Part shown: piece by piece, positions 1-7,353 of the stretch | How positions within the stretch are numbered: position 1 is the stretch's first letter | Layout of the letters: every line of letters starts with the position of its first letter | From: an uncultured Ruminococcus sp. | GTDB taxonomy: Bacteria; Bacillota; Clostridia; Oscillospirales; Acutalibacteraceae | Direction: 5' to 3' | DNA: 38,891 bases | Assembly: GCA_902785555.1 (NCBI GenBank) | Contig: CACZZB010000034.1 | Location: 1-38,891, forward strand | Notes under the pieces: generated by a model | Database searches by the model: none | Seen by the model: the letters and a program-made list of their open reading frames with translations, nothing else | Told to the model about the DNA's origin: nothing | Position numbers and translations under genes: made by a program

Positions 1-168
1 CCATATTGAAAAATCATATCCCGAAACAAATCTGTTTTCCCGTTCATAAATTTCTCTGTTATGTGCGAGATAAAAGTTATAAACAAATCTGCAAGTACCG
101 ATTGTTCTATTGATTTTGTGCTTCTGCTCTGTTGTAGGGAAGATTTCGGTTTTATAACTTTTTAGCAA
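1..168 (-). CDS. tnpB: TnpB, OrfB/IS605-type RNA-guided nuclease (N-terminal fragment, runs off window)
   Basis: Only the first 56 codons are visible. Translated from a TTG at 168, the protein begins MLKSYKTEIFPTTEQ and continues with TIGTCRFVYNFYL, the typical N-terminal helix block of OrfB/TnpB proteins. TnpB proteins of IS200/IS605 and IS607 elements are RNA-guided DNA endonucleases that help retain the element. The RuvC catalytic residues would be to the left of base 1 and cannot be checked. The start overlaps the last codons of tnpA, which suggests translational coupling. I chose the TTG because it gives the usual N-terminus; no ATG is available nearby. Activity is unknown. Confidence 0.8.
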   Translation of the reverse strand, partial: MLKSYKTEIFPTTEQKHKINRTIGTCRFVYNFYLAHNREIYERENRFVSGYDFSIW

Positions 169-760
169 TTTCCTTGTCTCCCTTAATTTTATTTTTGTAT
201 TTTCTCAATCCATAAATTCTACAACTGAATACATGAATAATAGAAATTAAGTCATTTATAAGTTCTTGTTCCGGTGACATTTTTTCGTTGTTTACAATAA
301 CAATTTCAGCACCGTTAGACTGCAGGAATCTTTCAAACCATTCATATCCAAAACGAATAAATCTATCTTTGTGTGCAATGACAATAGAAGTAATTTCGCC
401 AGCCATACATCTGTCAATCAACTGATTCCATTTTTTTCTGTTGTAGTTAAGTCCACTTCCTATATCTTCGAGAATTTCATCAACAATTATTCCTTTTGCA
501 TTTGCGTACTGTTTCAAAAATTCAATCTGATTATTCAAATCGTCTTTTTGATTATTGCTTGAAACTCTCGCATAGATAACAGTTTTTCCTGTTTTTTGTC
601 CTTTTTTGCCCGTATATTCGGCATACTGTTTGTCGGTGTAATATCTTCTGTCTTTTGGGGTTCGACAGGCTTTTAATATTCCCTCTCTATCCCATCTCTG
701 TAATGTCTTAACCGAAACGCCTATCATTTCGGCAAATTCTTTAGGTTTGTAATTGCTCAT
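152..760 (-). CDS. tnpA: IS607-type serine recombinase/transposase TnpA
   Basis: This is a 202-aa serine-family transposase. Residues 1-50 are a MerR-like winged helix (KPKEFAEMIGVSVKTLQRWD, then RTPKDRRYY). Residues 59-190 are a resolvase-type catalytic domain with the nucleophile motif YARVSS (Ser67) and the downstream arginine motif DRFIRFGYEW. The reversed order, DNA-binding domain before catalytic domain, is diagnostic of IS607 transposases. The start ATG at 760 has an AGGAAGTG ribosome site. Length is normal for the family (about 200-220 aa) and the gene looks intact. A strong promoter lies just upstream (783-811). Confidence 0.93.
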   Translation of the reverse strand: MSNYKPKEFAEMIGVSVKTLQRWDREGILKACRTPKDRRYYTDKQYAEYTGKKGQKTGKTVIYARVSSNNQKDDLNNQIEFLKQYANAKGIIVDEILEDIGSGLNYNRKKWNQLIDRCMAGEITSIVIAHKDRFIRFGYEWFERFLQSNGAEIVIVNNEKMSPEQELINDLISIIHVFSCRIYGLRKYKNKIKGDKEIAKKL

Positions 761-782
761 AAGTTCACTTCCTTATGAACAC

Positions 783-811
783 ATTATGCCATATTTAAAC
801 ACTTTTGTCAA
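783..811 (-). promoter_or_regulatory. promoter of IS607 tnpA-tnpB
   Basis: On the minus strand a TTGACA (-35, 811-806) is followed after exactly 17 bases by CATAAT (-10, 788-783), about 23 bases before the tnpA start. This is close to the housekeeping sigma consensus. Confidence 0.75.
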
Positions 812-872
812 TGCTTTTGGCACTTATTTTGTTACTCCTGCCATTGCCACGGACAGTATTTTCTTCAAAAAC

Positions 873-890
873 TTTGACCTCAATTTGACC
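873..890. repeat. two TTTGACC direct repeats 11 bp apart near the IS607 end
   Basis: TTTGACC occurs at 873-879 and again at 884-890, a spacing of one helical turn, upstream of the tnpA promoter. IS607 transposases recognise short repeated motifs near the element ends. This could therefore be part of the TnpA binding site, but that role is inference. Confidence 0.4.
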
Positions 891-967
891 ACTCACTTTC
901 AAAAAAATATTCTATAATAAATTGTACATTAATTTCCCCGTTTTGTAAATATTTAAAATAAAAAAAT

Positions 968-998
968 CGCTTCGGTATATTTCAAATACACCGAAGCG
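968..998 (-). terminator. rho-independent terminator of the VanZ/ABC operon
   Basis: The stem CGCTTCGGT / ACCGAAGCG encloses a short loop and, on the minus strand, is followed by a run of T (complement of 960-966). It lies 8 bases beyond the permease stop codon. Confidence 0.85.
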
Positions 999-1005
999 TT
1001 CAGAT

Positions 1006-1878
1006 TTAATTCTTTACTTCTTTTTTAACGGCTATGAGCCAGCCCAATCCCGTGAATACTATCAAATATATTGCACTTGCGATTATATGCCATACATAAG
1101 CATCGGGTTTCATTTCAATATTAAAGCCTTCCATAGTCAACGAATATATCCAGTATTCAATTATATTCTGTATGATAGCATATTTGTTGTCCGTATGCAG
1201 ATCTTTCAAAATAACATAAAAGAAAAAACTCAGTCCAAGATATAAGATACCGTTCATGATTGACGGTGCAAACATATTTGATGCTATCGAAAATCCCGTA
1301 TTTCCTCCGATAAGCTCCGACAGCATAAAATATCCCGCATTTATGGCAAGCATAAGTATTAATCTGCCGAGTACCAACAGCCAGAAGCCCTTGACGGTCT
1401 GAGGACTTACATCAAACGGTGCTGTCAAGAAAGCTATCGTTCCGGATATATACAATGCTCCGACTACCAGCAAATACAATACAGCCGACACTGCCGAGGA
1501 TACGATGAATTTCGAGAAAAACACGTTTGTTCTCGAATATCCCCTTGCATATATATTTTTTATAGTTCCCCTTGCCCTGTCCTCACATACAAATATGGCG
1601 GTAAATATAGCAAGCACTGACGGAAGCATAAGCCAAAAATTACTCAATACCAGTCTTTGAGGTGACAGGTATTCAACAAAACGTTCCTTTACCCAACTTT
1701 TTTCATAGCCATAATCATAGTCGCTTACAATATCACTCATATTTTCTATCATATAATTCATGTTTTCTCTTGTGGAAAACACATAGAATATTGCAACACC
1801 CACACACAGTCCGAGCATTATATAAAAAACAGGTTTTTTAAGAAGTCTTCTAAGTTCAAATTTCAGCATATTTCCCAT
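1006..1878 (-). CDS. ABC-2 type transporter permease
   Basis: This is a 290-aa integral membrane protein with about six hydrophobic segments: one near residues 15-35, three between 85 and 195, one near 210-235 and one at the C-terminus. Between the first two lies an extracytoplasmic loop of about 50 residues (roughly 36-80). The layout is that of ABC-2 permeases such as BcrB-like subunits of antimicrobial-peptide exporters. It pairs with the ATPase encoded immediately upstream. I chose the ATG at 1878 because GAGGTGAG sits 4 bases before it; an in-frame ATG at 1896 lacks a good ribosome site. It is the last gene of the operon, followed by a terminator. The substrate is not readable from the sequence. 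Confidence 0.85.
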   Translation of the reverse strand: MGNMLKFELRRLLKKPVFYIMLGLCVGVAIFYVFSTRENMNYMIENMSDIVSDYDYGYEKSWVKERFVEYLSPQRLVLSNFWLMLPSVLAIFTAIFVCEDRARGTIKNIYARGYSRTNVFFSKFIVSSAVSAVLYLLVVGALYISGTIAFLTAPFDVSPQTVKGFWLLVLGRLILMLAINAGYFMLSELIGGNTGFSIASNMFAPSIMNGILYLGLSFFFYVILKDLHTDNKYAIIQNIIEYWIYSLTMEGFNIEMKPDAYVWHIIASAIYLIVFTGLGWLIAVKKEVKN

Positions 1879-1888
1879 TTTTCTCACC

Positions 1889-2800
1889 TCACACATTTAC
1901 AGGTCCCATTTTTTGCAGGAAATAATCTTCATAGCTTGTGCTGATTATCCCCAATTCCGACACTTCGATACCTGCCTTGACCAATTTTGAATTTATCTCT
2001 GCTGAGCGGGATATATCCGTAACGATATTCAGTTTTCCCGATGTTTCATTGACAGTCACCTGAGGTATCTCCATTTGAGTTGTAATTATTTCCGAGGCTT
2101 TCTGAGGGTCATTGCAGGCAAGTATTATACTTCTTCCGCATTTTTCAGCCAATTCCTCAGCCGTTATCTCCTCGGCAAGCACTCCGTAACGAATTATTCC
2201 GTATACTGTCGATATTTTTTCGAGTTCTCCGAGAAGATGACTTGATATAAAGAAAGTAACTCCCTTTTCTTTGTTTATTCTAAGAATAATATCCCTGACA
2301 TCCTTCATTCCCATAGGGTCAAGTCCGTTGACGGGTTCATCAAGTATCAGGAATTCGGGATTTCCGAGAAGTGCTATTGCAATTCCCAATCTCTGTTTCA
2401 TGCCGAGTGAAAATGTCTTTGCTTTCTTATAAGCAGCCTCTTTCAATCCCACAAGTTCAAGCAGTTCATGTATCTCTGTATCCGTACCGCCTTCGAGGAT
2501 AGAAAATCTTTTCATATTCTCATACGCCGTGCAGTTGCCGTACAGTCCGGGGGATTCTATCAGCGAACCTACTCTTTTCAGATTCCTGATATTCTGTGGT
2601 TCACCGAAAAGGCTGACTTCACCGCTGTTTGCAAAAAGCAGTCCGAGGATAACTTTCATAACAGTTGTCTTGCCTGCACCGTTGGGTCCTATAAAGCCGT
2701 ATATGTCCCCCTTTTTGATATTCAGGTTCAAATTGTTGACTACTATCTTTCGTCCGAACCTTTTTGTCAGTCCTCTCGTTTGAAGTACAAATTCATCCAC
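1889..2800 (-). CDS. ABC transporter ATP-binding protein (BcrA-like)
   Basis: This is a 303-aa ATPase with Walker A GPNGAGKTT (around residue 38-46), signature FSLGMKQRLGIA, Walker B LILDEPVNGLDP and the H-loop SSHLL. The roughly 90 residues after the ATPase core are typical of the BcrA/lantibiotic-immunity type. It should energise the permease encoded next (1006-1878), whose ribosome site overlaps this gene's end. The upstream neighbour is VanZ-like and ends 23 bases before the start. BcrAB-type exporters expel bacitracin or related peptides, so cell-envelope antibiotic defence is the likely role, but the substrate is inferred only from family and neighbours. Confidence 0.9.
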   Translation of the reverse strand: MDEFVLQTRGLTKRFGRKIVVNNLNLNIKKGDIYGFIGPNGAGKTTVMKVILGLLFANSGEVSLFGEPQNIRNLKRVGSLIESPGLYGNCTAYENMKRFSILEGGTDTEIHELLELVGLKEAAYKKAKTFSLGMKQRLGIAIALLGNPEFLILDEPVNGLDPMGMKDVRDIILRINKEKGVTFFISSHLLGELEKISTVYGIIRYGVLAEEITAEELAEKCGRSIILACNDPQKASEIITTQMEIPQVTVNETSGKLNIVTDISRSAEINSKLVKAGIEVSELGIISTSYEDYFLQKMGPVNV

Positions 2801-2823
2801 TTATATCCAACTCCTTTAAAAAA

Positions 2824-3366
2824 TTATTTTGATTCAAAAAAAACTTTTATATTATGCGGCAAATATTTATAAAGAACATATCCTGTAAGAATTCCGAGTG
2901 CATTCAAAAGAACATCATCTATATCAGCCGTTCTGTAATGTGAATCCAATGCGATACACAGCAAAAACTGTGAAAACTCTATTGCAACAGGCAAAGCAAA
3001 CACATGAAATACATACTGCCAACGCTTTTTTAGTTTGAATAAAAACGGTATCATCATTCCATACGGAACTGTCATAAGTATATTTGCACATATATCACGT
3101 CCTATATCACTGATACTGCCTGATGACAAATCTTTCATAATAGTAAAAAACGGTATCGGCTGTACAAGTGATGATTCCGGCAGTCTGAATCCCGGCTGTA
3201 TAAATATCGGAAACCATATACAGGCAATCAAAATCAGAATATATATGCCGAAAGCTCCGAAAAGCACTATTTCATTCAGCGGTTTTTTTTTCAAAAGCAA
3301 ACATATACATACTGTTATCAAAGCCAAAAATCCGATTATTAAAAACGGTGTGCTTGGTATTATCAA
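2824..3366 (-). CDS. VanZ-like family membrane protein
   Basis: From a TTG at 3366 this gives a 180-aa protein with four or five hydrophobic helices and the VanZ signature region (NILMTVPYGMMIPFL, then DIDDVLLNALGILTGY). VanZ-like proteins are small membrane proteins linked to teicoplanin and lipoglycopeptide tolerance, though most homologues have no known function. I chose the TTG because AGGAGGAGG lies just upstream and 180 aa is the usual VanZ length. A longer frame from a GTG at 3489 would add a charged, non-conserved head overlapping the 36-aa peptide gene. The stop of that peptide lies 3 bases upstream of this start, so coupling is likely. Confidence 0.85.
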   Translation of the reverse strand: MIIPSTPFLIIGFLALITVCICLLLKKKPLNEIVLFGAFGIYILILIACIWFPIFIQPGFRLPESSLVQPIPFFTIMKDLSSGSISDIGRDICANILMTVPYGMMIPFLFKLKKRWQYVFHVFALPVAIEFSQFLLCIALDSHYRTADIDDVLLNALGILTGYVLYKYLPHNIKVFFESK

Positions 3367-3368
3367 TA

Positions 3369-3479
3369 TCAGAAGCCTCCTCCTATAGTATACATAAGTA
3401 CAGAGAATACTCCCAATATCATCATTACGCATAATATTACACTTACTATTCTTACTATGAGTTTTCTTCTTTTGAACAT
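3369..3479 (-). CDS. 36-aa membrane peptide upstream of VanZ
   Basis: A 36-codon frame begins with ATG at 3479 behind a good ribosome site (GAGGTG) and ends 3 bases before the VanZ start. The peptide has a basic head (MFKRRK) followed by one hydrophobic segment (LIVRIVSVILCVMMILGVF) and ends in TIGGGF. That looks like a single-span membrane peptide or an uncleaved signal. Its own ribosome site and tight coupling to the next gene argue that it is translated. I do not recognise a family. It could be a small subunit of the exporter or VanZ system, or only a leader that couples translation. Confidence 0.55.
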   Translation of the reverse strand: MFKRRKLIVRIVSVILCVMMILGVFSVLMYTIGGGF

Positions 3480-3559
3480 AGCCTTTCACCTCATAAAAAA
3501 ATTATATCAATCATTATAACACAATGATAATAAAAATACCATATTTTTAAATAAAAAAC

Positions 3560-3591
3560 GGGAACTGTTTTTTCAAAGAAAATCAGTTCCC
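3560..3591 (-). terminator. terminator after the LRR protein gene
   Basis: The stem GGGAACTG (3560-3567) pairs with CAGTTCCC (3584-3591). On the minus strand it is followed by GTTTTTTATTT. It sits 8 bases beyond the stop of the LRR gene. The plus-strand side also ends in a T-rich tract, so it may act both ways. Confidence 0.85.
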
Positions 3592-3599
3592 TATATTTT

Positions 3600-5063
3600 T
3601 TATTTTGGTATATTTGACGGTCTGGCAGGCGGTTTGGCGGGTTTTTTCCTCTTTTTGAGCTTCTCATTGATGTCCGTCAGCCTGAGTATCTCGTTTCTCT
3701 GAACAGCCATTCTTGAAATGCACAAAAACAAAGCTATTGCAAGAAACGCTATAACAAAAAACAAGGCAACACAAAGGTCTTTATAAATATACTCCTCATT
3801 TTTTTCTATGGTGGTATTGAAACTGATCTTATCATCAGCAAGAGCGTTATTTCCTGCACCTATGGAAATTTTACCCCATTCTTTCTGAGAGCCTTCAAAA
3901 AATATCCCGTGTATGCTTCCTTTTCCAAAGGCATTCTGATTTATATATTTTATACTTTCGGGAAAAAAAACATTCACCGCATTGGTATTGTAAAAAGCAT
4001 TTGCCGCTATACCGACAGTATTTCGATGTATCTTTATATCCTTGTTTTCGGAATCATCTTCTTTATATCCCATACACCATTTGCCTATATAAAAAATATT
4101 CCCCGAAGTATTGTTATAAAGAGAAGTGTTCCTGAAAGCATCTTTTCCGATACTTTCAAGACTGTCGGGAAGATTCACGAATCTAAGGTCGGAACAATCC
4201 GCAAAGGCTCTTTCACCGATAATCTTCATACCGTTTTCAAAGCCTATTTCGGAAAGTCCTCTGCATTTCTCAAAGGCTCTGTTTTCTATACTCACAACAT
4301 TTTTGTTTTCTATCTTACTCGGAAATACTATCTTTGTTTTTTCGGGATAATTTTCCGTCACCGCTTTAAGAACGGTAATTTCCTTTTTGGAATCCACAAA
4401 ATATTTAAAAACTTCATTTGAGTGTATTTCTTCACCCGTTGATTTAAAATAAATATCAGCTTTGAGAAACGCATCATTGCCCTGTGTTTCGATATTTATA
4501 TTTTCCCATTCATCTTTTGAACCGTCAAAATCAATTTTTTTCAAATTGCCGCAACCCTCAAAGGCATTCTCGGCAATTCCCTTTGTTTCCTTTTTTATAT
4601 CTATGGCAGCATTTTCAGCCATACCACCTTTATATTTATAACAGCAGTTTCCTACATAAACGACCCCGTCACTGTGCTCATTCAAAAAAGCCGTGTTTTC
4701 AAAGGCGTTGCTTTTGATATTCAGAATACCTTCCGCACCTGTGATATTTTCAAGTTTTATACAGTCGGCAAAAGTCTTTTCTCCTATCTTTGAAATACTT
4801 TCGGGAATATAAACCGTTTTTATATTTTCATTTCCGCTGAAAGCACCCTCCGACATCACCATGACTGTCATTCCGTCTATCATATCGGGAATCCTGACAT
4901 TTTCTTCCCTGCCGTCATATCCTACTATCTCTACATTACCGTCAAGATTTATCATATAATCAAAACCGTTGTATTTCCTGTAATCATCAGCAAAAGCCCT
5001 GATATTCACACTCAGCAGCATAACTGTCAATGTTATGAATAAAGCTGCCGCCCTTTTTCCCAT
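3600..5063 (-). CDS. BspA-like leucine-rich-repeat surface protein, membrane anchored
   Basis: This is a 487-aa exported protein. Residues 1-25 form a signal peptide ending RAFA-DD. The body carries degenerate LRR_5/BspA-type repeats, e.g. VYIPESISKIGEKTFADC and VNLPDSLESIGKDAFRNT. Near residue 435 a single transmembrane segment (LCVALFFVIAFLAIALFLCI) anchors the protein, followed by a basic, proline-rich cytoplasmic tail ending PPARPSNIPK. BspA-type LRR proteins often mediate adhesion or protein contacts at the cell surface. The gene starts 14 bases after the nitroreductase stop, so the two are probably co-transcribed. The ligand is unknown. Confidence 0.85.
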   Translation of the reverse strand: MGKRAAALFITLTVMLLSVNIRAFADDYRKYNGFDYMINLDGNVEIVGYDGREENVRIPDMIDGMTVMVMSEGAFSGNENIKTVYIPESISKIGEKTFADCIKLENITGAEGILNIKSNAFENTAFLNEHSDGVVYVGNCCYKYKGGMAENAAIDIKKETKGIAENAFEGCGNLKKIDFDGSKDEWENINIETQGNDAFLKADIYFKSTGEEIHSNEVFKYFVDSKKEITVLKAVTENYPEKTKIVFPSKIENKNVVSIENRAFEKCRGLSEIGFENGMKIIGERAFADCSDLRFVNLPDSLESIGKDAFRNTSLYNNTSGNIFYIGKWCMGYKEDDSENKDIKIHRNTVGIAANAFYNTNAVNVFFPESIKYINQNAFGKGSIHGIFFEGSQKEWGKISIGAGNNALADDKISFNTTIEKNEEYIYKDLCVALFFVIAFLAIALFLCISRMAVQRNEILRLTDINEKLKKRKKPAKPPARPSNIPK

Positions 5064-5077
5064 TCCATCACCTTTTC

Positions 5078-5602
5078 TTAAACATAATACACTCGGTCAG
5101 GCTTTCTTTCGGGTATCTTCGGCATATCACCGTCGGCATATCCCAAAATACAATGACCTATTCCCTCGTAATCTCCTTCAATCCCAAGTGATTTGAGAAT
5201 CTCTTTTCCCTCGTCACTCTCAAATTCTTCTTTTGCACGATGTATCCAACAACTGCCGATACCCATTGAATGAGCCGCAAGCATAAGATTGCCCATAACA
5301 AGACTGCCGTCATAAAGATATGTATTTCTTGACTTATCCGCCAGAACTATCAATACAACAGGAGCATTATAGAACGGGTCAAAGCCCTCTGCCCAGCCGC
5401 CGATTTTTCTGTTCATCTCGGAAAGTTTGTCACGAAGTCCCTTATCAGTTACCGCAACTATTATCGCTGACTGATATCCTCTGCCGCTTGCCGCATACAG
5501 TCCTGCCTCTATTATATCATCAATAACATCTTTTGGCAACATCTCATTTTTATAGTTTCTTACACTTCTTCTTTCAACCATTGCTCTGATAACTTCATTC
5601 AT
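5078..5602 (-). CDS. nitroreductase family protein (FMN-dependent)
   Basis: From ATG at 5602 this is a 174-aa protein starting MNEVIRAMVERRSVRNYK, the classic nitroreductase N-terminus in which the RRSVR arginines bind FMN. It continues with the AGLYAASGRGYQ loop and LMLAAHSMGIGSCWI, both typical of the family. It should form a homodimer that uses NAD(P)H to reduce nitro or quinone substrates in the cytoplasm. The ATG overlaps the stop of the upstream 61-aa gene and is preceded by GAGGGTGA. A longer frame reaching 5668 runs through that upstream gene and is not credible. The physiological substrate is unknown. Confidence 0.9.
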   Translation of the reverse strand: MNEVIRAMVERRSVRNYKNEMLPKDVIDDIIEAGLYAASGRGYQSAIIVAVTDKGLRDKLSEMNRKIGGWAEGFDPFYNAPVVLIVLADKSRNTYLYDGSLVMGNLMLAAHSMGIGSCWIHRAKEEFESDEGKEILKSLGIEGDYEGIGHCILGYADGDMPKIPERKPDRVYYV

Positions 5603-5780
5603 CCGAATCACCCTCTTTTTCAAAATTACCGTTGCCATTTCCGTTATTGCTTCCGATGTTGCACTCAACGCTTAAATCACCTACACGGATTCCTTTTTTA
5701 ACAGGTGAAAGTATAAAACCTATTATAGCTCCGCATAAAAATCCTGTAAGTGTCAAAATAATTCCCGTTAATTTATCCAT
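5595..5780 (-). CDS. 61-aa single-span membrane protein
   Basis: The frame starts with ATG at 5780 behind a GGAGG site. It begins with a hydrophobic segment (residues 5-25, LTGIILTLTGFLCGAIIGFI), passes a short basic turn and ends in an Asn/Gly-rich, acidic tail (GSNNGNGNGNFEKEGDSDE). Its stop overlaps the nitroreductase start, which supports translation and coupling. This general layout, one helix plus polar tail, fits small Clostridial membrane proteins of unknown role. I cannot assign a family. Confidence 0.65.
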   Translation of the reverse strand: MDKLTGIILTLTGFLCGAIIGFILSPVKKGIRVGDLSVECNIGSNNGNGNGNFEKEGDSDE

Positions 5781-5813
5781 AAAATCAAACCTCCAAAAAA
5801 TTTTTTATAAAAA

Positions 5814-5848
5814 GCAAATGCGTAAGGCAACACACCCTACGCACCTGC
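5814..5848 (-). terminator. attenuator-like hairpin in the leader of the 61-aa/nitroreductase/LRR operon
   Basis: In the minus-strand transcript a long stem (GCAGGTGCGTA... paired with ...TACGCATTTGC, with some wobble pairs) is followed by CTTTTTAT. It lies between the promoter (5933-5961) and the first gene (start 5780), so it would act as an intrinsic terminator inside the 5' leader. A tract rich in U and C (complement of 5855-5893) precedes it. Confidence 0.5.
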
Positions 5849-5932
5849 TCAAAGGAATAAAAAGAAAAAAGGAAAAAGGAAAGAAAAGGAATAATCAATT
5901 TTATTTAGTTCAGTCATTTCCGAACTGTTCAT

Positions 5933-5961
5933 ATAATACACTAAAATTATCAATTTGTCAA
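5933..5961 (-). promoter_or_regulatory. promoter of the 61-aa/nitroreductase/LRR operon
   Basis: The minus strand reads TTGACA (5961-5956), 17 bases, TATTAT (5938-5933). The predicted start near 5926 leaves an unusually long leader of about 145 bases before the first gene. Confidence 0.75.
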
Positions 5962-6013
5962 GTATTTTTTATAGATTTTTTATAATTCCTTTTTACAAAT
6001 ATAAAAAAATTGT

Positions 6014-6047
6014 TTGACTTTAATGCAAAAAAGTTATATCATATAAT
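6014..6047 (+). promoter_or_regulatory. promoter of the isomerase-like/nrdR/amidohydrolase run
   Basis: TTGACT (6014-6019) is followed after 17 bases by TATCAT (6037-6042). An overlapping TATAAT lies at 6042-6047 with a less favourable spacing of 22. Either way transcription would start about 30 bases before the first gene. Confidence 0.55.
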
Positions 6048-6078
6048 CATACTATGTATTGAACATCAGGTGATAACA

Positions 6079-6861
6079 ATGGATATCGGAATTTCAACAG
6101 GCTGTCTTTATCCCATGCTGACGGAAGATTGTCTTAAAACTTTATGCGAGATAGGTTTCAGGCATTTCGAGATATTTTTCAATACATTCTCGGAACTTGA
6201 AACGGAATATCTTGACGATATCCTGAAAATAATTTCTCCCTACAATGCAAAGATAAAGTCTATCCATCCTTTTACTTCAGGCTTTGAATCATATCTGCTG
6301 TTCTCAAATTACCAAAGACGCTTTTATGACGGTGTGAAATTCTACGAAAAATATTTTCAGACCGCAAAATATATCGGTGCCGAAAAAATAGTTCTTCACG
6401 GTCTTACAACAGTTTACAAATCATCCCTGACCGACAGCGAATATTTCAAAAGATTCGATATACTCCAAAACAGTGCCGAAAAATACGGTGTAAGAATATT
6501 GCAGGAAAATGTCAATCTGTTCCGAAGCAATGATATCAGATTTATCGAAAAGATGATTGCCGAAATACCACAGAGTGCGGAATTTGTATGCGATGTAAAA
6601 CAGGCTGTCCGTGGAGATATATCTCCGCTTGAAATGATAAAGGCAATGGGCAGTCATCTGAAGCATATACACATAAATGACTTTGACCATGACAATAATT
6701 GTGTATTACCCGGAAAAGGCTGTTTTGATTTTGAAAAATTTTTTGATACAATACAAAATACAGGTTTTGATGATGATATTATTATAGAAGTGTACAGATT
6801 CAGTTTTGATAAAATAAATGAACTTGCTGATTCGTATGAATTTTTGAAAAAATTTCTTTAA
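6079..6861 (+). CDS. sugar phosphate isomerase/epimerase-like TIM-barrel protein
   Basis: This is a 260-aa protein of the AP-endonuclease-2/xylose-isomerase-like superfamily. The start MDIGISTGCLYP is the first barrel strand. Candidate metal ligands lie in LHGLTT, LQENVN, CDVKQAVRGD, HIHINDFD and the C-terminal IIIEVYRFS. Such proteins isomerise or epimerise sugars and inositols, or cleave abasic DNA. The missing endonuclease-IV specific motifs favour the sugar group. The ATG at 6079 follows CAGGTGATAAC; an upstream TTG-started extension has no ribosome site. The gene is 14 bases upstream of nrdR and probably shares its transcript. The substrate is not known. Confidence 0.75.
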   Translation: MDIGISTGCLYPMLTEDCLKTLCEIGFRHFEIFFNTFSELETEYLDDILKIISPYNAKIKSIHPFTSGFESYLLFSNYQRRFYDGVKFYEKYFQTAKYIGAEKIVLHGLTTVYKSSLTDSEYFKRFDILQNSAEKYGVRILQENVNLFRSNDIRFIEKMIAEIPQSAEFVCDVKQAVRGDISPLEMIKAMGSHLKHIHINDFDHDNNCVLPGKGCFDFEKFFDTIQNTGFDDDIIIEVYRFSFDKINELADSYEFLKKFL

Positions 6862-6875
6862 AGGCGGTGTTTTTT

Positions 6876-7331
6876 ATGAAATGTCCTTACTGCAGTTCGG
6901 AAGATACAAAAGTAATAGATTCACGCTCGGTTGATGAAGGTGTGCGTATCAGAAGAAGGCGTGAATGTTTCAGCTGTTTCCAGAGATTCACGACTTATGA
7001 AACCGTTGAAACTATGCCCGTTATGGTCATAAAGCGTAACAGGGGACGAGAACCCTATAACAGGATGAAACTGACAAACGGTATTCTCCGAGCCTGTGAA
7101 AAGAGGGATATTTCCATAGACCAGATAGATGCTATCGTCGATAAAGTAGAGGCAAAGATAGAAAATTCCTTTGAAAGAGAAATCCCATCAAAGACTATCG
7201 GTGAATATACCCTTGAAGTCCTCAAAGATGTTGACGAAGTCGCTTATGTCAGATTCGCCTCGGTATATAAACAGTTCAAGGATATACATTCCTTCCTTGA
7301 GGAGCTGAACAAGCTGATATCCGAAAAATGA
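6876..7331 (+). CDS. nrdR: transcriptional repressor NrdR
   Basis: This is a 151-aa protein with the complete NrdR layout. The zinc ribbon is MKCPYCSSEDTKVIDSR and RRECFSCFQRFTTYE (four cysteines). The ATP-cone domain begins around residue 49 (MVIKRNRGREPYNRMKL) and ends with the AYVRFASVYKQF helix. NrdR binds ATP/dATP and represses ribonucleotide reductase operons through NrdR boxes. The length matches the family (about 150 aa). I chose ATG 6876, preceded by AAAGGCGG. It lies between two unrelated metabolic genes; no ribonucleotide reductase gene is in view. Confidence 0.97.
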   Translation: MKCPYCSSEDTKVIDSRSVDEGVRIRRRRECFSCFQRFTTYETVETMPVMVIKRNRGREPYNRMKLTNGILRACEKRDISIDQIDAIVDKVEAKIENSFEREIPSKTIGEYTLEVLKDVDEVAYVRFASVYKQFKDIHSFLEELNKLISEK

Positions 7332-7353
7332 TTCTCTAAGGAGCGAAAAATAT

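Larger units (their letters stand above)
1..890 (-). mobile_element. IS607-family insertion sequence (partial, right end cut by window)
   Basis: The element is defined by a MerR-headed serine transposase (tnpA) followed, with a 17-base overlap, by the start of tnpB. This is the standard order in IS607-type elements. Both genes read leftwards and tnpB leaves the window at base 1. The upstream end is not certain: it must lie between the tnpA promoter (783-811) and the terminator of the neighbouring ABC operon (968-998). I place it loosely near 890 because of a pair of TTTGACC direct repeats there. IS607 elements have no terminal inverted repeats, so the exact end needs an empty-site comparison. 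Confidence 0.75.
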
